Positions 25,921 to 35,491 of a stretch of 64,000 bases of DNA are shown here, in pieces (positions within the stretch are counted from its first letter, which is position 1; each line of letters starts with the position of its first letter). The notes beneath the pieces are model-generated. The model searched no databases. It saw nothing but the letters and a program-made list of their open reading frames with translations, and was not told where the DNA came from. Position numbers and translations under genes: made by a program. Source of the stretch: Lysobacter sp. Root690 (lineage in GTDB: Bacteria; Pseudomonadota; Gammaproteobacteria; Xanthomonadales; Xanthomonadaceae). The DNA lies in NCBI RefSeq assembly GCF_001427785.1, contig NZ_LMHM01000013.1:744301-808300 (forward strand), read 5' to 3'.

Positions 25921-26528
25921 GAGTCGGCGCTGGTCTCCGTCTTGGCGTTCTTGTCGCCCTTGTCGGACGACTTGTCGGACTTGCCGCCGTCGTTGCGCGC
26001 GACCGCCTTGCCGCTGTCTTCCCAACCGAACTCGACCTGGCCGCGGACCCGCGCGCCGGCCGCGACGGTGACCACGCCGGCCTTGACGTCGCCGATCATC
26101 ACGCCGCTTTCGAGCAGTTCCACCCGCTGCGCCGCTTCGATGTTGCCTTCCAGTTCGCCCGCGATCACGACCTTGCGCGCGCGCACGCCGCCATTGAGCT
26201 TGGCGCCGAGTTCGACGGTGAGATCGCCGTCGACCTGCACGTCGCCCTTGAAACGACCGGCGATGCGGATGTGGCCGGAGCCGTGGATCTTGCCTTCGAT
26301 GGTCAGGTCGGAGGCGATCAGCGACTCCTTGACCACCGGTTGTTCGGCCTGACGCGGAGCCGGCGCGGGCGTCGGCGCGGGCGCGGCGGCGACGGGCGCC
26401 GGCGCTGCGGGCTGGCCGAAGGAGAATTCGTTGAGCGTGTCGGGTTCGCGCTTGAGCGCGGTTTCAGGTTGCGGCGGCGGGACCGGATTGTCGCGCTTGG
26501 GCGGGGCGGGCTGGTTGAAGATGGCCAT
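25917..26528 (-). CDS. Bactofilin family cytoskeletal protein
   Basis: 203 residues from ATG 26528. The central domain (about 75-175) is the bactofilin beta-helix: VVKESLIASDLTIEGKIHGS, GHIRIAGRFKGDVQVDGDLT, RARKVVIAGELEGNIEA, GVMIGDVKAGVVTVAAGA. A proline/alanine-rich N-terminal tail and a charged Lys/Asp/Ser tail flank it, as usual. Bactofilins polymerise without nucleotide and scaffold cell-wall or appendage machinery. There is no M23 peptidase partner here; the coupled gene is a zinc-ribbon protein. Confidence 0.9.
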   Translation of the reverse strand: MAIFNQPAPPKRDNPVPPPQPETALKREPDTLNEFSFGQPAAPAPVAAAPAPTPAPAPRQAEQPVVKESLIASDLTIEGKIHGSGHIRIAGRFKGDVQVDGDLTVELGAKLNGGVRARKVVIAGELEGNIEAAQRVELLESGVMIGDVKAGVVTVAAGARVRGQVEFGWEDSGKAVARNDGGKSDKSSDKGDKNAKTETSADS

Positions 26529-26848
26529 GACGCGGTGTTCCTCAGGTCGGGGGATCAGGTGATGACACGCGTGAACTTTGAAGCCTAACACGCTGATACG
26601 AAGCGCCCACTGTGATGAATCTCACCATTCTGAGTTGCGGAAAAAGGCGACTCCGATTCAGTTTTCGCAGGCAATGGCGCGAATGCGAAAGCACCCGTAA
26701 TGACGCGTGTTCAGCCAATCGCGATCGGTTGCCCCATGGCGAAAATAATTCAGAAATTTTTCAGGACGATGAACGGGCCGATTGAGTCGCTGATCGAACC
26801 AGCCGTGCTGGGCGAGCTTCGTTTGCGCGCACGGCGGACGATGCGGCG
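26529..26848. other. Intergenic region upstream of the bactofilin gene
   Basis: About 320 bases, lower in GC than its neighbours (around 26700-26770). It holds the bactofilin promoter and the downstream end of the J-like operon. I find no clear hairpin terminator and no supported gene. Confidence 0.35.
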
Positions 26849-28366
26849 CTAACCATTCGCCATCTTGTACAGCCCCACCGCGATTGCCACGCCCGACACG
26901 CCGATCAGATACCAGTACCAGCCGACCTGCGTGCGTGCCTGCGGCACACTGATGCTGCGGAACCACGCATAAGCCACCGAATGGATGATGTGCAGCGCAC
27001 CGGTGCCGATCAGCGCGTACGGAATGGTCAGGCGCCACGAACCGGTCGTCAGCAACAGCACGGTGCCGAGCGCCGCGCACATCGCGTAGGTCGCGTATTG
27101 GGCCAGGCTTCCGTGGATCGGGCTGCGTTCGGAGCCGGCCAGCAGAGCGACTATCAGGCCGAGCCCGCTGGCGACGAAAGGATCGATGGGGGCGAGCACC
27201 GCGGCGCCGATCAAGGCCACCGTCGAGAACACGGTGCGACGGTCCAGACGCTCGACCAGGACGGTAGGCCACCAGCGCAGGCTCGCGGCCTGCGCGCAGG
27301 CCCAGCCCGCCCACATCGCGAAGGCGACGCTCAGATCGCGCACGGGCGAGGGCGCCAGTGCGCCGATCAACAAATTCATCAGGCCGATCAGGGCGAAGTA
27401 ATACACCACAATCCGCACCGACGCGATCGCCAGCCGCGGCAGCGACAGCCGAAGCGGATCGGTCGCGCGCTGCCAGAAGTTCACGCTTTCGCCGTCGAGC
27501 CGCGCGGCCGCCTGCTGAGGATCGATCCCTTGCAGGGCCTTGAGCGCGCCCATCAGCCGCATTGGCAGCAACGGCACCAAGGCAATGAACAGGCGCCGCG
27601 GCCAATGTCGCGGCTGCGCCAGTTCGCGTGTCAGCAAGCGGTCGACCGGTTTGACCCGCGGCGATTGCAGCGCTTCCAGGGTGTATTGGAAGCGCTGGTT
27701 GGACTCGGCCCGGTCGCGCGCCCGCGCCGCGTGTTCGTGCAGCCAGGCGTCGAGCTCGCCGACCACGTCGAGCGAGAAGAATTCGAAGATCACCGCGGTG
27801 GTTTCGACCGGCAGCGGACGTTCGATCTGGGCCAATACCTGCGAGACCGGCGCGCGCAGGGCGAGCTTGAGGTCCAGCGAATACAGCGGTTCGGATTCGC
27901 GCAGCCAGCGCGCCAGGCCGGCGCTGGGTTGATAAGCGGCGCGTTGCAGCAGCTCGTGCATGAACGCGTTGAAGTCGAATTCGCGCATCGGCGGCGTGAG
28001 TTCGTCTGGCTCGTGGTCGGGCTTGCGCTGAGCCTCGTGGTCAGGCTCGTCGTCGATTCGTGCTTCGCGCGTACGATCGGCATGGCTCTGCGCTTGCGCG
28101 GCGACGTTGGAGTCGTTCGGGATATCGCCGTGTTCATTGGCGTGGTTGGTCAGCGCCGACTCATCGACTCCGACCTCGGCGTCCTGCATCGCCTGCCAAC
28201 GCACATGCTGCGCATAACTCAGGCAATCCTGATACGCCTCATGCAGGACCTGGAAACCGACCGGATCGTCGTCGGGGCGCACCTGCCTGAGCCGGCGCGC
28301 ATAAGCGCGCTTGATCTCGCGCTCGTCGTTCGTAGGCGTTAGGTCGAGCAAGTCGAAGGGATTCAT
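26849..28366 (-). CDS. J-like membrane protein 4 of the HscC operon (long form)
   Basis: 505 residues from ATG 28366 (MNPFDLLDLTPTNDEREIKR). The N-terminal 65 residues follow the J-domain pattern, but the HPD tripeptide between helices II and III reads RPD (QVRPDDDPVGF). A charged linker and a helical domain (FNAFMHELLQRAAY, GLARWLRESEPLYSLDLKLA) follow. The C-terminal 200 residues hold about six membrane helices, more than in the other three copies. The start overlaps the previous stop by 4 bases. Likely a membrane-bound partner of the HscC-type Hsp70. Confidence 0.82.
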   Translation of the reverse strand: MNPFDLLDLTPTNDEREIKRAYARRLRQVRPDDDPVGFQVLHEAYQDCLSYAQHVRWQAMQDAEVGVDESALTNHANEHGDIPNDSNVAAQAQSHADRTREARIDDEPDHEAQRKPDHEPDELTPPMREFDFNAFMHELLQRAAYQPSAGLARWLRESEPLYSLDLKLALRAPVSQVLAQIERPLPVETTAVIFEFFSLDVVGELDAWLHEHAARARDRAESNQRFQYTLEALQSPRVKPVDRLLTRELAQPRHWPRRLFIALVPLLPMRLMGALKALQGIDPQQAAARLDGESVNFWQRATDPLRLSLPRLAIASVRIVVYYFALIGLMNLLIGALAPSPVRDLSVAFAMWAGWACAQAASLRWWPTVLVERLDRRTVFSTVALIGAAVLAPIDPFVASGLGLIVALLAGSERSPIHGSLAQYATYAMCAALGTVLLLTTGSWRLTIPYALIGTGALHIIHSVAYAWFRSISVPQARTQVGWYWYLIGVSGVAIAVGLYKMANG

Positions 28367-29175
28367 TTGAACCCCAGGCGATTGCATATCTCCCACACCA
28401 TCGTCACTAGAACCGTGCTGAGTAGCAGGAAGCTCGACAGGACCTTTATAATTTCCCAACGGGTTGCCGGTTTCCAGTCAGGCAGGTCGTCCGGATCGAA
28501 CACGCGCAGGTCCAGGCCTCGCTCGCGCGACATGATGTAGAGCCCACGATAGGGTTGGGGCATGTCGTCGTAGTAAACGTCCGGAATATCAAAACCGAAG
28601 TAGCACAGCGTAATGCTTAATTGTTCGAGGTATATGGCCGGATCCCTGCGCCGCAGATGCGCGATCAGTACCGACGCGACGGCACGCTGGTGATCGATCG
28701 CATAGAGTTCCGGTCTTTCCCTCAGCCACTCGTGCAGTCGTTTGGCCGGTAGCCTTTGGGCAGCTTGATCGAATTCCTTGAGAAACGTGTGCGGGTTGAA
28801 TTCGCGTTCCGACGACGCCAGCGCAGTGGCTTCGGCGAACGCCCGTCGCTCCCAGGAATGGTCGGTGGCTCGCGAAGTCCACTCACTGCGGGCGTTATGC
28901 GCGCGCGCTAGCGCAGCAACTGCTTCGGGATCTGGCGCTGGCGGTGGATTTGTTGCGAGATCGATTGCCAGATCCGTTGCCCCACGCATGGTGGGCAGCG
29001 TGATTGAATCGGAATTGCGCGCGTATTCCAGGCAAAGTTCATAAGCTTCACGCAAGGCCTGGAACGCCTCCAAATCCTCATCCGGTCTTCTGATTTTCAG
29101 CTTGCGCGCATAGGCGCGCTTGATCTCGCGCTCGTCCGCGCCCGGCTCGATGCCCAGATGCTCGAACGGGTTCAT
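28363..29175 (-). CDS. J-like membrane protein 3 of the HscC operon
   Basis: 270 residues. The J-like start is NPFEHLGIEPGADEREIKRA, with RRPDEDL where HPD is expected. The helical middle domain (FNPHTFLKEFDQAAQRLPAK, RLHEWLRERPELYAIDHQRA) matches the paralogs. A single C-terminal membrane helix (VLSSFLLLSTVLVTMVWEIC) anchors the protein with the J-like domain in the cytoplasm. Both its start and its stop overlap neighbours by 4 bases. Its base composition is a little lower in GC than the other copies. Confidence 0.82.
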   Translation of the reverse strand: MNPFEHLGIEPGADEREIKRAYARKLKIRRPDEDLEAFQALREAYELCLEYARNSDSITLPTMRGATDLAIDLATNPPPAPDPEAVAALARAHNARSEWTSRATDHSWERRAFAEATALASSEREFNPHTFLKEFDQAAQRLPAKRLHEWLRERPELYAIDHQRAVASVLIAHLRRRDPAIYLEQLSITLCYFGFDIPDVYYDDMPQPYRGLYIMSRERGLDLRVFDPDDLPDWKPATRWEIIKVLSSFLLLSTVLVTMVWEICNRLGFK

Positions 29176-30071
29176 GACGTACGCGCCGCGCTGAACACGC
29201 GCACCAGGGCGACGGCGAGCATCGCCGCGATCCAGAACCAGAACCAGCGCACTTCGCGGCTGCGATAACGCCGATGCGCGGCGGGGCTGCGATGTTCGCC
29301 GCGCAATTCAGCGATGACCACGCCGTGATGCAGCGATTGGGTGCGCAGCACGGCCACGTCTTCGTGCCGACGCGGGAAGCCGGGATGGATGGCGTCGAGA
29401 TCGAAGAACCGCAGCAGCGTTTCCAACGCCGCCAGCGGCAGCGGTGGTTCGTCCAGCAGGTGCTCGACCAGTGCGTTGGCCACGGCCTGCTTGTGTTCGA
29501 CCGAGTACAAATCCGGATGCGCATGCAGCCAGCGCTCGATCTCCCGCACCGGATGGCTGCGAGCGATGTCGATCAATTCCTCGAGCAGTTCGGTGGATTC
29601 GAATTCGTATTGCCAGGCGATGGCGCGGGCTTTAGTCGCGACGGGAATATCGAGGTGCGGCCAGGCGTCGGGGCCGGGTGCGGGCGAAGTCTGTTGGTAT
29701 TGCCACGGTGCGGACGGCATCGGTTCGGCAAGGTCGGGATTGATCGGCAACGGTGCCGCGGGCGCGGTCAGTTCGATCGTGCTGTGAGTGATTTCGTCCG
29801 CGAATTCGGTTTGCGCGACGCGGTCGAGCATGCGCCGGAACTCGTCTTCGTCCAGGCGAAAGCTCAATTCGCCTTCGTTTTCTTCATCGTCATCGGCTTG
29901 GTCCGGCGTCCGCCGCGCCCAGGCCAGGCACTGCGAATAGGCGTCGTGCAGCGCCTGGAAGCCCTGCGGATCTTCGTCGGGACGCACGCGTTTGAGCTCG
30001 CGCGCGTAGGCGAGCTTGATCTCGCGTTCGTCCGCGTCCGGCGCAAGGCCGAGGCGTTCGAACGGGCTCAT
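29172..30071 (-). CDS. J-like membrane protein 2 of the HscC operon
   Basis: 299 residues; ATG 30071 (MSPFERLGLAPDADEREIKL) is chosen over the longer upstream frame because it overlaps the previous stop and aligns with the paralogs. KRVRPDEDPQGF replaces the HPD motif. The middle domain contains ELIDIARSHPVREIERWLHA, DLYSVEHKQAVANALVEHLL and LLRFFDLDAIHP. One terminal membrane helix (VRWFWFWIAAMLAVALVRVF). Probably recruits the Hsp70 to a membrane site. Confidence 0.82.
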   Translation of the reverse strand: MSPFERLGLAPDADEREIKLAYARELKRVRPDEDPQGFQALHDAYSQCLAWARRTPDQADDDEENEGELSFRLDEDEFRRMLDRVAQTEFADEITHSTIELTAPAAPLPINPDLAEPMPSAPWQYQQTSPAPGPDAWPHLDIPVATKARAIAWQYEFESTELLEELIDIARSHPVREIERWLHAHPDLYSVEHKQAVANALVEHLLDEPPLPLAALETLLRFFDLDAIHPGFPRRHEDVAVLRTQSLHHGVVIAELRGEHRSPAAHRRYRSREVRWFWFWIAAMLAVALVRVFSAARTS

Positions 30072-31015
30072 GAGTGGCCCGATTCGGACACGGCCTTGAG
30101 CATGCGGCCGACCATGACCAGGCCGATCAACAGGTAGAACACCATCTGCGGGGTCATCCGGAAACCCGCCGCGCGCTTGCCCGGTCGCGGGTTGGGGTCG
30201 AACTCCAGCTCGCGGAAATCCAGGCCGCGCGCACGCGCTCGCGCGCGCAGGTCGGCGATGCGCGCCTGCAGGGACGAGGTGCGTTCGTGGACGGTGTCGA
30301 GGTCGAAGAAATGCAGCACGACATCGAGCTGCCTGAGGTAAAGCGTGGGTTGCTCGCTCAGACAGGTCACCAGCGCCGGCGCCAGCGTCTGTTTGCGCGC
30401 GACCGAATACAAGGCCGGACTCTCTCGCAGCCAGCGCTCCAGTTCCTCGGCCGGGCGGGTGTGGGCGATGTGGCTCAATTCGGCCAGGAAGCGTTGGCTG
30501 TCGAATGTCGGTTCGTACTCGGCGTCGTGGATCGGCGCCGTTGCCGCCGCGTGCAGATGGGTCGATCGCGGGATCGGGCGCGCAGCGGTGTGCGCGGATG
30601 CACCCGCTGCAGCGTTCGGTCGGGCGAACGGATCGGGTGCCGGCGGGATCGCAATGGGACGCGGCGAGGGATCGGGCGGCGCGACGATGCGCGGTTCGTG
30701 ATCGAACTCGGGCGCCTGCACCTGCGGTTTGGTCGCGATCGGCGTGAACTCGAACGCATCGGCCGCGGTCCAGGCATCGTCGCCCTGCGCGTCGTCCTCG
30801 CGGCCCTGCCGATCGTGAGCATCGACACCGGCTTCGTCCGTCGCCAATGCACGCTGCCGCGCCGATGCAAGACAACGTTGATAAGCATCGTTCAATTGCT
30901 GGAAACCCGCCGGATCGTCGTCGGGGCGGGTGATTCGCAGCAATTTGGCGTAAGCGCGCTTGATCTGCGCTTCGTCCGCGTCCGCCGACACCCCCAGCCG
31001 GACGAACGGGTTCAT
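30068..31015 (-). CDS. J-like membrane protein 1 of the HscC operon
   Basis: 315 residues; ATG 31015 (MNPFVRLGVSADADEAQIKR) overlaps the hscC stop. The J-like helix pair is followed by LRITRPDDDPAGFQQLNDAY, again with R in place of H. A long proline/alanine linker (residues 90-170) leads to the shared helical domain (FDSQRFLAELSHIAHTRPAE, ELERWLRESPALYSVARKQT, VVLHFFDLDTVH). A single C-terminal helix (MVFYLLIGLVMVGRML) spans the membrane. Confidence 0.82.
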   Translation of the reverse strand: MNPFVRLGVSADADEAQIKRAYAKLLRITRPDDDPAGFQQLNDAYQRCLASARQRALATDEAGVDAHDRQGREDDAQGDDAWTAADAFEFTPIATKPQVQAPEFDHEPRIVAPPDPSPRPIAIPPAPDPFARPNAAAGASAHTAARPIPRSTHLHAAATAPIHDAEYEPTFDSQRFLAELSHIAHTRPAEELERWLRESPALYSVARKQTLAPALVTCLSEQPTLYLRQLDVVLHFFDLDTVHERTSSLQARIADLRARARARGLDFRELEFDPNPRPGKRAAGFRMTPQMVFYLLIGLVMVGRMLKAVSESGHS

Positions 31016-32703
31016 GTGTAGCCCTGGGATTCGACCGCGTCGAGGAAGCGCACGAATTCGCCGCGGTGCTCGCTGATCACCGCGCTGTCCTGCAGGTCGA
31101 GCACGCCGCGGAACTGCACTAGCGCGGCCTGCAGCTGATCGCGCGCCCACAGCAGTTCCTCGTACAGGCGTTCGGCGCGAGCGATCAGGGCGATGTTTTC
31201 CTGCTGGTCGCGCGGATGCACCTTGAGCGCGGCCAGCGCGGCCAGGCGTTCGCGGATTTCTTCCTGGCTCAACACGCCCGGGTTCTTTTCCACCAGCACT
31301 TCGTGGCGCAGCCCGGTCGAGGCCAGGGTCGCTTCGACCTGCAGCAGGCCGTTGATGTCGTAGGTGAAGCGCACGTCGATCGCGTTTTCGTCGCGGCGCC
31401 GCGACGGCAGGTCGATCGAGATCGCGCCCAGGCGTACGTTGTTTTCGACCCGCGGACTTTCGCCCTGATAAATCTGGATTTCGACCTGACGCTGGCCGTC
31501 GTGGGTCGGGTAATAGCGCTCGACCCGGCTCACCGGCACGGTGCTGTTGCGGTGGATGATCGGCGAGAACACCCCGGAGGTGTAGCCGCCCTGCGATTCG
31601 CGGGTGGTGTTCACGCCGAGGGTGTGCGGGCACACGTCGGTGAGGATGATTTCTTCCAGCGACTGATCGCGCGCCTTCATCCCGGCGGCGACGCAGGTGC
31701 CCAGGCCGATGGCTTCGTCAGGATTGACGTGGCGCAGCGGCAGCCGGCCGAACATGCGCGAGACCAGACGCGCGCTGAGCTGCATGCGCGAAGCGCCGCC
31801 GACCAGGACGATTTCGTCGAGCTGGCCGGGGCTGAGCTTGGCGTCGCGCATCGCGCGTTCCAGCGGCGCGCGCAGGCGCTGCACCAGCGGTTCGCAGACC
31901 CGGGCGAAACCGGCTTCGTCGATCCGCCATTGGCGCGGCTCGCCGGCCAGCGGCAGTTCCAGGGTGGCTTCGTTGCCGCGCGCGAGATCGTGCTTGAGCG
32001 TTTCGATCCGGCGTTCCAGTGTGGCCAGTTCGCTCAATGCCAGTTGGCTCGCCGACAGGCCGCTGTCGGTGAGAAACGCATTGAGCAGCGCCTGGGTGAA
32101 ATCCTCGCCGCCGAGGAAGTTGTCGCCGGCGCTGGCGTGCACTTCCATCACGCCTTCGAACAATTCCAGGATCGATACGTCGAAGGTGCCGCCGCCCAGA
32201 TCGAACACCAGGTAACGACCGCCGCCGTCGCGTTGCTGCAGGCCGTAGGCCAGCGCCGCCGCGGTGGGTTCGTTGATCAGCCGCTCGACCTTGATCCCGG
32301 CCAGCTCGCCGGCGATGCGCGTGGCCTTGCGCTGACTGTCGGAGAAATACGCCGGCACGCTGATGACGGCTTCTTCGACCTTCTCGCCGAGTTCGGCCTC
32401 GGCGTCGGCGATCAGCGATTTGAGGATCAGCGCCGACAGTTCCTCTGGTCGGAACCGGTGTGTGCCCAGCGCGGTGACCCGGTCGGTGCCCATCCAGCGC
32501 TTGAACGCGGCGACGCTGCGCCGCGGGTGCGAGACCAGCCGCTCGCGCGCGGCGCGACCGACGATGACTTTCTCGTCGTCGCCGACGCTGACCACCGACG
32601 GGGTCAACAACGCGCCGAGCGCATTGGGGATCAGGCGCGGGCCGTCGGGCCCGTATACGCCGATCAGCGAATGGGTCGTACCCAGGTCTATCCCGACGAT
32701 CAT
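31012..32703 (-). CDS. hscC: HscC-type Hsp70 chaperone
   Basis: 563 residues from ATG 32703 (MIVGIDLGTTHSLIGVYG), close to E. coli HscC (556) and shorter than DnaK because the C-terminal lid is reduced. The nucleotide-binding domain has VISVPAYFSDSQRKATRIAG, NEPTAAALAYGL, FDLGGGTFDVSILEL and VLVGGASRMQL. The substrate domain has DVCPHTLGVNT and FTYDINGLLQVEATLASTG. ATP-driven peptide binding in the cytoplasm is expected. Four J-like genes follow in overlapping order. The beta carboxylase gene ends 37 bases upstream, so read-through is possible. Confidence 0.9.
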   Translation of the reverse strand: MIVGIDLGTTHSLIGVYGPDGPRLIPNALGALLTPSVVSVGDDEKVIVGRAARERLVSHPRRSVAAFKRWMGTDRVTALGTHRFRPEELSALILKSLIADAEAELGEKVEEAVISVPAYFSDSQRKATRIAGELAGIKVERLINEPTAAALAYGLQQRDGGGRYLVFDLGGGTFDVSILELFEGVMEVHASAGDNFLGGEDFTQALLNAFLTDSGLSASQLALSELATLERRIETLKHDLARGNEATLELPLAGEPRQWRIDEAGFARVCEPLVQRLRAPLERAMRDAKLSPGQLDEIVLVGGASRMQLSARLVSRMFGRLPLRHVNPDEAIGLGTCVAAGMKARDQSLEEIILTDVCPHTLGVNTTRESQGGYTSGVFSPIIHRNSTVPVSRVERYYPTHDGQRQVEIQIYQGESPRVENNVRLGAISIDLPSRRRDENAIDVRFTYDINGLLQVEATLASTGLRHEVLVEKNPGVLSQEEIRERLAALAALKVHPRDQQENIALIARAERLYEELLWARDQLQAALVQFRGVLDLQDSAVISEHRGEFVRFLDAVESQGYT

Positions 32704-32740
32704 GCCAAGCGGTCTCTTGCAGCCGGTTACAGGCGGAACA

Positions 32741-34351
32741 TTACATGCGGAACACGCCGAAGCGTGTGCGGTCCTCGATCGGCGCATTGAGGCTGGCCGA
32801 CAGCGCCAGACCGAGCACGCGGCGGGTGTCGGCCGGATCGATGATGCCGTCGTCCCACAGCCGCGCGCTGGCGTAGTAGGGGTTGCCCTGGCTTTCGTAC
32901 TGATCGCGGATCGGCGACTTGAAGGTTTCTTCTTCCGCCGGCGTCCACACCTTGCCGGCCGCTTCGATGCCGTCGCGGCGCACGGTGGCGAGCACGGACG
33001 CGGCCTGTTCGCCGCCCATCACGCTGATGCGCGCGTTCGGCCACATCCACAGGAAGCGCGCGCCGTAAGCGCGCCCGCACATGGCGTAGTTGCCGGCGCC
33101 GAAGCTGCCGCCGATCACCACGGTGAACTTGGGCACGTGCGAGCAGGCCACCGCGGTGACCATCTTGGCCCCGTCCTTGGCGATGCCGGCGTTCTCGTAC
33201 TTCTTGCCGACCATGAAGCCGGTGATGTTCTGCAGGAACACCAGCGGGATGCCGCGTTGGTTGCACAGCTCGATGAAGTGCGCGCCCTTGAGCGCGCTCT
33301 CGGCGAACAGGATGCCGTTGTTGGCGACGATGCCGACCGGATAGCCGTGGACATGGGCGAAGCCGGTGATCAGGGTCTTGGCGTAGCGCGCCTTGAATTC
33401 CTGCAGGTCGCTGCCGTCGACGATGCGCGCGATCACTTCGCGGATGTCGAACGGGCGGCGGGTGTCTTTCGGCACGATGCCGTACAGCTCGTTGGCGGCG
33501 TACAGCGGTTCGCGCGAGGGCTGCACCGCGACCGGCAGCACCTTGCGCCGGTTGAGGTTGGCGACGATCTCGCGCGCGATCTGCAGCGCGTGGCGATCGT
33601 CCTCGGCGAAATGATCGGCCACGCCGGACACGGTGGTATGCACCTCGGCGCCGCCGAGCGCTTCGGCGTCGACCACTTCGCCGGTCGCGGCCTTCACCAG
33701 CGGCGGGCCGCCGAGGAAGATCGTGCCTTGTTCCTTGACGATGATCGATTCGTCGCACATCGCCGGCACGTAGGCGCCACCGGCGGTGCAACTGCCCATG
33801 ACCACGGCGATCTGCGGGATGTTCTCCGCGCTCAGCCGGGCCTGGTTGTAGAAGATGCGGCCGAAGTGTTCCTTGTCCGGGAAGACCTCGTCCTGCAGCG
33901 GCAGGAACGCGCCGCCGGAGTCGACCAGGTAGATGCACGGCAGGTGGTTCTCGCGGGCGATCTCCTGCGCGCGCAGATGCTTTTTCACCGTCATCGGGAA
34001 GTAGGTGCCGCCCTTGACGGTGGCGTCGTTGGCGACGATCACCACTTCCTGGCCCTGGACCCGGCCGATGCCGGCGACCATGCCGGCGGCCGGCGCGGCG
34101 CCGTCGTACATGCCTTCGGCGGCGAGCGGGGCGATTTCCAGGAACGGCGAGCCCGGGTCGAGCAGGGCGGCGATGCGGTCGCGCGCCAGCAGCTTGCCGC
34201 GTTCGGTGTGCTTGGCGCGGGCCTTGTCGCCGCCGCCGTGCGCGGCGCGCGCCAGCCGCGCGTCGAGTTCTTCGACCAGGGCCTGGTGATAGGCCACGTT
34301 GTCGCGGAAATCCTGCGAGCGCGGGTCGAGTTGGGAAGTGATCGCGGGCAT
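32741..34351 (-). CDS. 3-Methylcrotonyl-CoA carboxylase beta subunit (carboxyltransferase)
   Basis: 536 residues, full length. Carboxyltransferase domains run from about residue 30 to the end: [38 protein letters not shown] and [18 protein letters not shown] in the first half; [20 protein letters not shown] and [19 protein letters not shown] in the second. The [11 protein letters not shown] segment is typical of methylcrotonyl-CoA carboxylase rather than propionyl-CoA carboxylase. Its biotin-bearing partner is at 18676-20697, 12 kb away. Orthologs are called liuB. Confidence 0.93.
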   Translation of the reverse strand: MPAITSQLDPRSQDFRDNVAYHQALVEELDARLARAAHGGGDKARAKHTERGKLLARDRIAALLDPGSPFLEIAPLAAEGMYDGAAPAAGMVAGIGRVQGQEVVIVANDATVKGGTYFPMTVKKHLRAQEIARENHLPCIYLVDSGGAFLPLQDEVFPDKEHFGRIFYNQARLSAENIPQIAVVMGSCTAGGAYVPAMCDESIIVKEQGTIFLGGPPLVKAATGEVVDAEALGGAEVHTTVSGVADHFAEDDRHALQIAREIVANLNRRKVLPVAVQPSREPLYAANELYGIVPKDTRRPFDIREVIARIVDGSDLQEFKARYAKTLITGFAHVHGYPVGIVANNGILFAESALKGAHFIELCNQRGIPLVFLQNITGFMVGKKYENAGIAKDGAKMVTAVACSHVPKFTVVIGGSFGAGNYAMCGRAYGARFLWMWPNARISVMGGEQAASVLATVRRDGIEAAGKVWTPAEEETFKSPIRDQYESQGNPYYASARLWDDGIIDPADTRRVLGLALSASLNAPIEDRTRFGVFRM

Positions 34352-34559
34352 TGCGTGACAGCCGGATGCTTGGACGCGGCATCAAAGCATAAAGCGTCGC
34401 CGCGGGCCAATCACTTTCGGCTCAGGTTTCGCAACGCACGCAAGCGTATGCGCACGGAAGGTGTGTCCGGTGGCGACGAGGCGCGGTGGAGTGGCGTGGG
34501 GGTGATCCGTGTTTCGTGATTGGGTGACGGAGTTGATGAAGATGTCGATTGGCCTGAGG

Positions 34560-34725
34560 CCCTCACCCTAACCCTCTCAGCTGTGCACTTCCTTCGGTCG
34601 CCGCAAGCGGGAGAGGGAGCGTGTTCGCGATTTGCATATAGTTGCGCGCGAAGCGGGTATCGGAACTGCTCAGGCAGCGAGAACGTTCCCTCTCCCGCTT
34701 GCGGGAGAGGGCTAGGGTGAGGGCC
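34560..34725. repeat. Inverted pair of the ccctcaccct..ctctcccgc repeat family
   Basis: The left arm (34560-34620) starts ccctcaccctaaccctctca and ends gcaagcgggagagggagc. The right arm (34685-34725) is ccctctcccgcttgcgggag followed by agggctagggtgaggg. The arms are about 65 bases apart. A related element sits inside icmF at 49004-49168. Confidence 0.75.
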
Positions 34726-34816
34726 TGCAAGCGTCAGCGTCGCCGCACGTCAGAACAAAGCAATCAAAACAAAACCCGCTTGCGCGGGCCTGATATCTGC
34801 GAAAAACCCTCGCCCA

Positions 34817-34848
34817 CAAAAAGAAAGACCCGCTTGCGCGGGCCTTTC
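34817..34848 (-). terminator. Terminator of the alanine-rich lipoprotein gene
   Basis: Read on the minus strand: ggcccgcgcaagcgggtctt then a T-rich run, 20-odd bases after the stop of the gene at 34870. A second copy of the same hairpin without the T-run lies at about 34776-34795. Confidence 0.7.
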
Positions 34849-34869
34849 AGTGAACGAAACGCAAGCCGA

Positions 34870-35298
34870 TTAGTGCTTGGCTTCTTCCTTCTTGGCTTCA
34901 GCGGCGGCAGCGTCGGCCTTGTCGGCGACCTTGTTCGCAGCGTCGGCGGTCGCGTTGGCGGCCTTGGCGGCAGCGTCGGCGGCACCGGCGGCGGCGGAGT
35001 CGGCAGCGTTGCTGGCGGCGGCAGCGGCCGAATCGGCGGCGTTGCCAGCGGCAGCGGCGGCGTTGTCGGCGGCGGCGCCGGCATTGGCGGCGGCGTCGGA
35101 CGCGGCAGCGGCGGCGGCGTTGGCGCCTTCGGCGACGGCGGTGCCGGCGGCGTCAGCAGCCTTGGCGGCGGAATCGCCCGCCTGCTCGGCGGCGGCCGAG
35201 GCTTCGGCAGCGGCGTCCTTGGCTTCTTCGGACTTCTGGGCGCAAGCCGACAGTGCCAGGACGGCGGCGGCGAGCAGGACGTAGAGATGGGTCTTCAT
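34870..35298 (-). CDS. Alanine-rich lipoprotein A
   Basis: 142 residues. The signal and lipobox are LLAAAVLALSAC (Cys 19), and the mature N-terminus AQKSEEAKDAAAEASAAAEQ leads into about 100 residues of A, D, S, N and G with a few K. This composition suggests a long continuous helix, possibly a coiled or fibrous periplasmic spacer like Lpp-type proteins. It ends in KKEEAKH. It is closely similar in plan to the next gene at 35492-35869, from which it is separated by 193 bases and a terminator. Confidence 0.75.
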   Translation of the reverse strand: MKTHLYVLLAAAVLALSACAQKSEEAKDAAAEASAAAEQAGDSAAKAADAAGTAVAEGANAAAAAASDAAANAGAAADNAAAAAGNAADSAAAAASNAADSAAAGAADAAAKAANATADAANKVADKADAAAAEAKKEEAKH

Positions 35299-35408
35299 GA
35301 GATGTCTCCTGAGGAGTTGTCTGAGATAAAACGTCTAGTGGATCTGTCAGGCAACGCCAGTGCTCGCAGCGGTCCGGCAAGCCGGCTTCGATCGTTCACT
35401 GACCTTAC

Positions 35409-35440
35409 GGAAAAAGCCGCCGGATAACCGGCGGCTTTCC
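35409..35440 (-). terminator. Terminator of the second alanine-rich lipoprotein gene
   Basis: On the minus strand the sequence aaagccgccggttatccggc then ggctttttc gives a ten-pair stem with a T-run. It lies 52 bases downstream of the stop at 35492. Confidence 0.8.
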
Positions 35441-35491
35441 CGTTCGACACGAGGTTTTCGCGTCGGAACTAGCAGTATCGCTTGCGCGATA

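Larger units (their letters stand above)
34352..34869. other. Intergenic region with inverted repeats and paired hairpins
   Basis: About 520 bases with no supported gene. It holds an inverted dispersed repeat (34560-34725) and two near-identical cccgcttgcgcggg hairpins. The right-hand part of the carboxylase promoter must lie near 34352-34450. Confidence 0.5.

Noticed and set aside
31216..32790. A 524-codon plus-strand frame opposite the Hsp70 gene
   Set aside because: A shadow of the conserved hscC codons; no start signal.
34776..34795. Second cccgcttgcgcggg hairpin as a terminator
   Set aside because: It has no T-run on either strand close to a gene end; probably a copy of the functional hairpin next to it.
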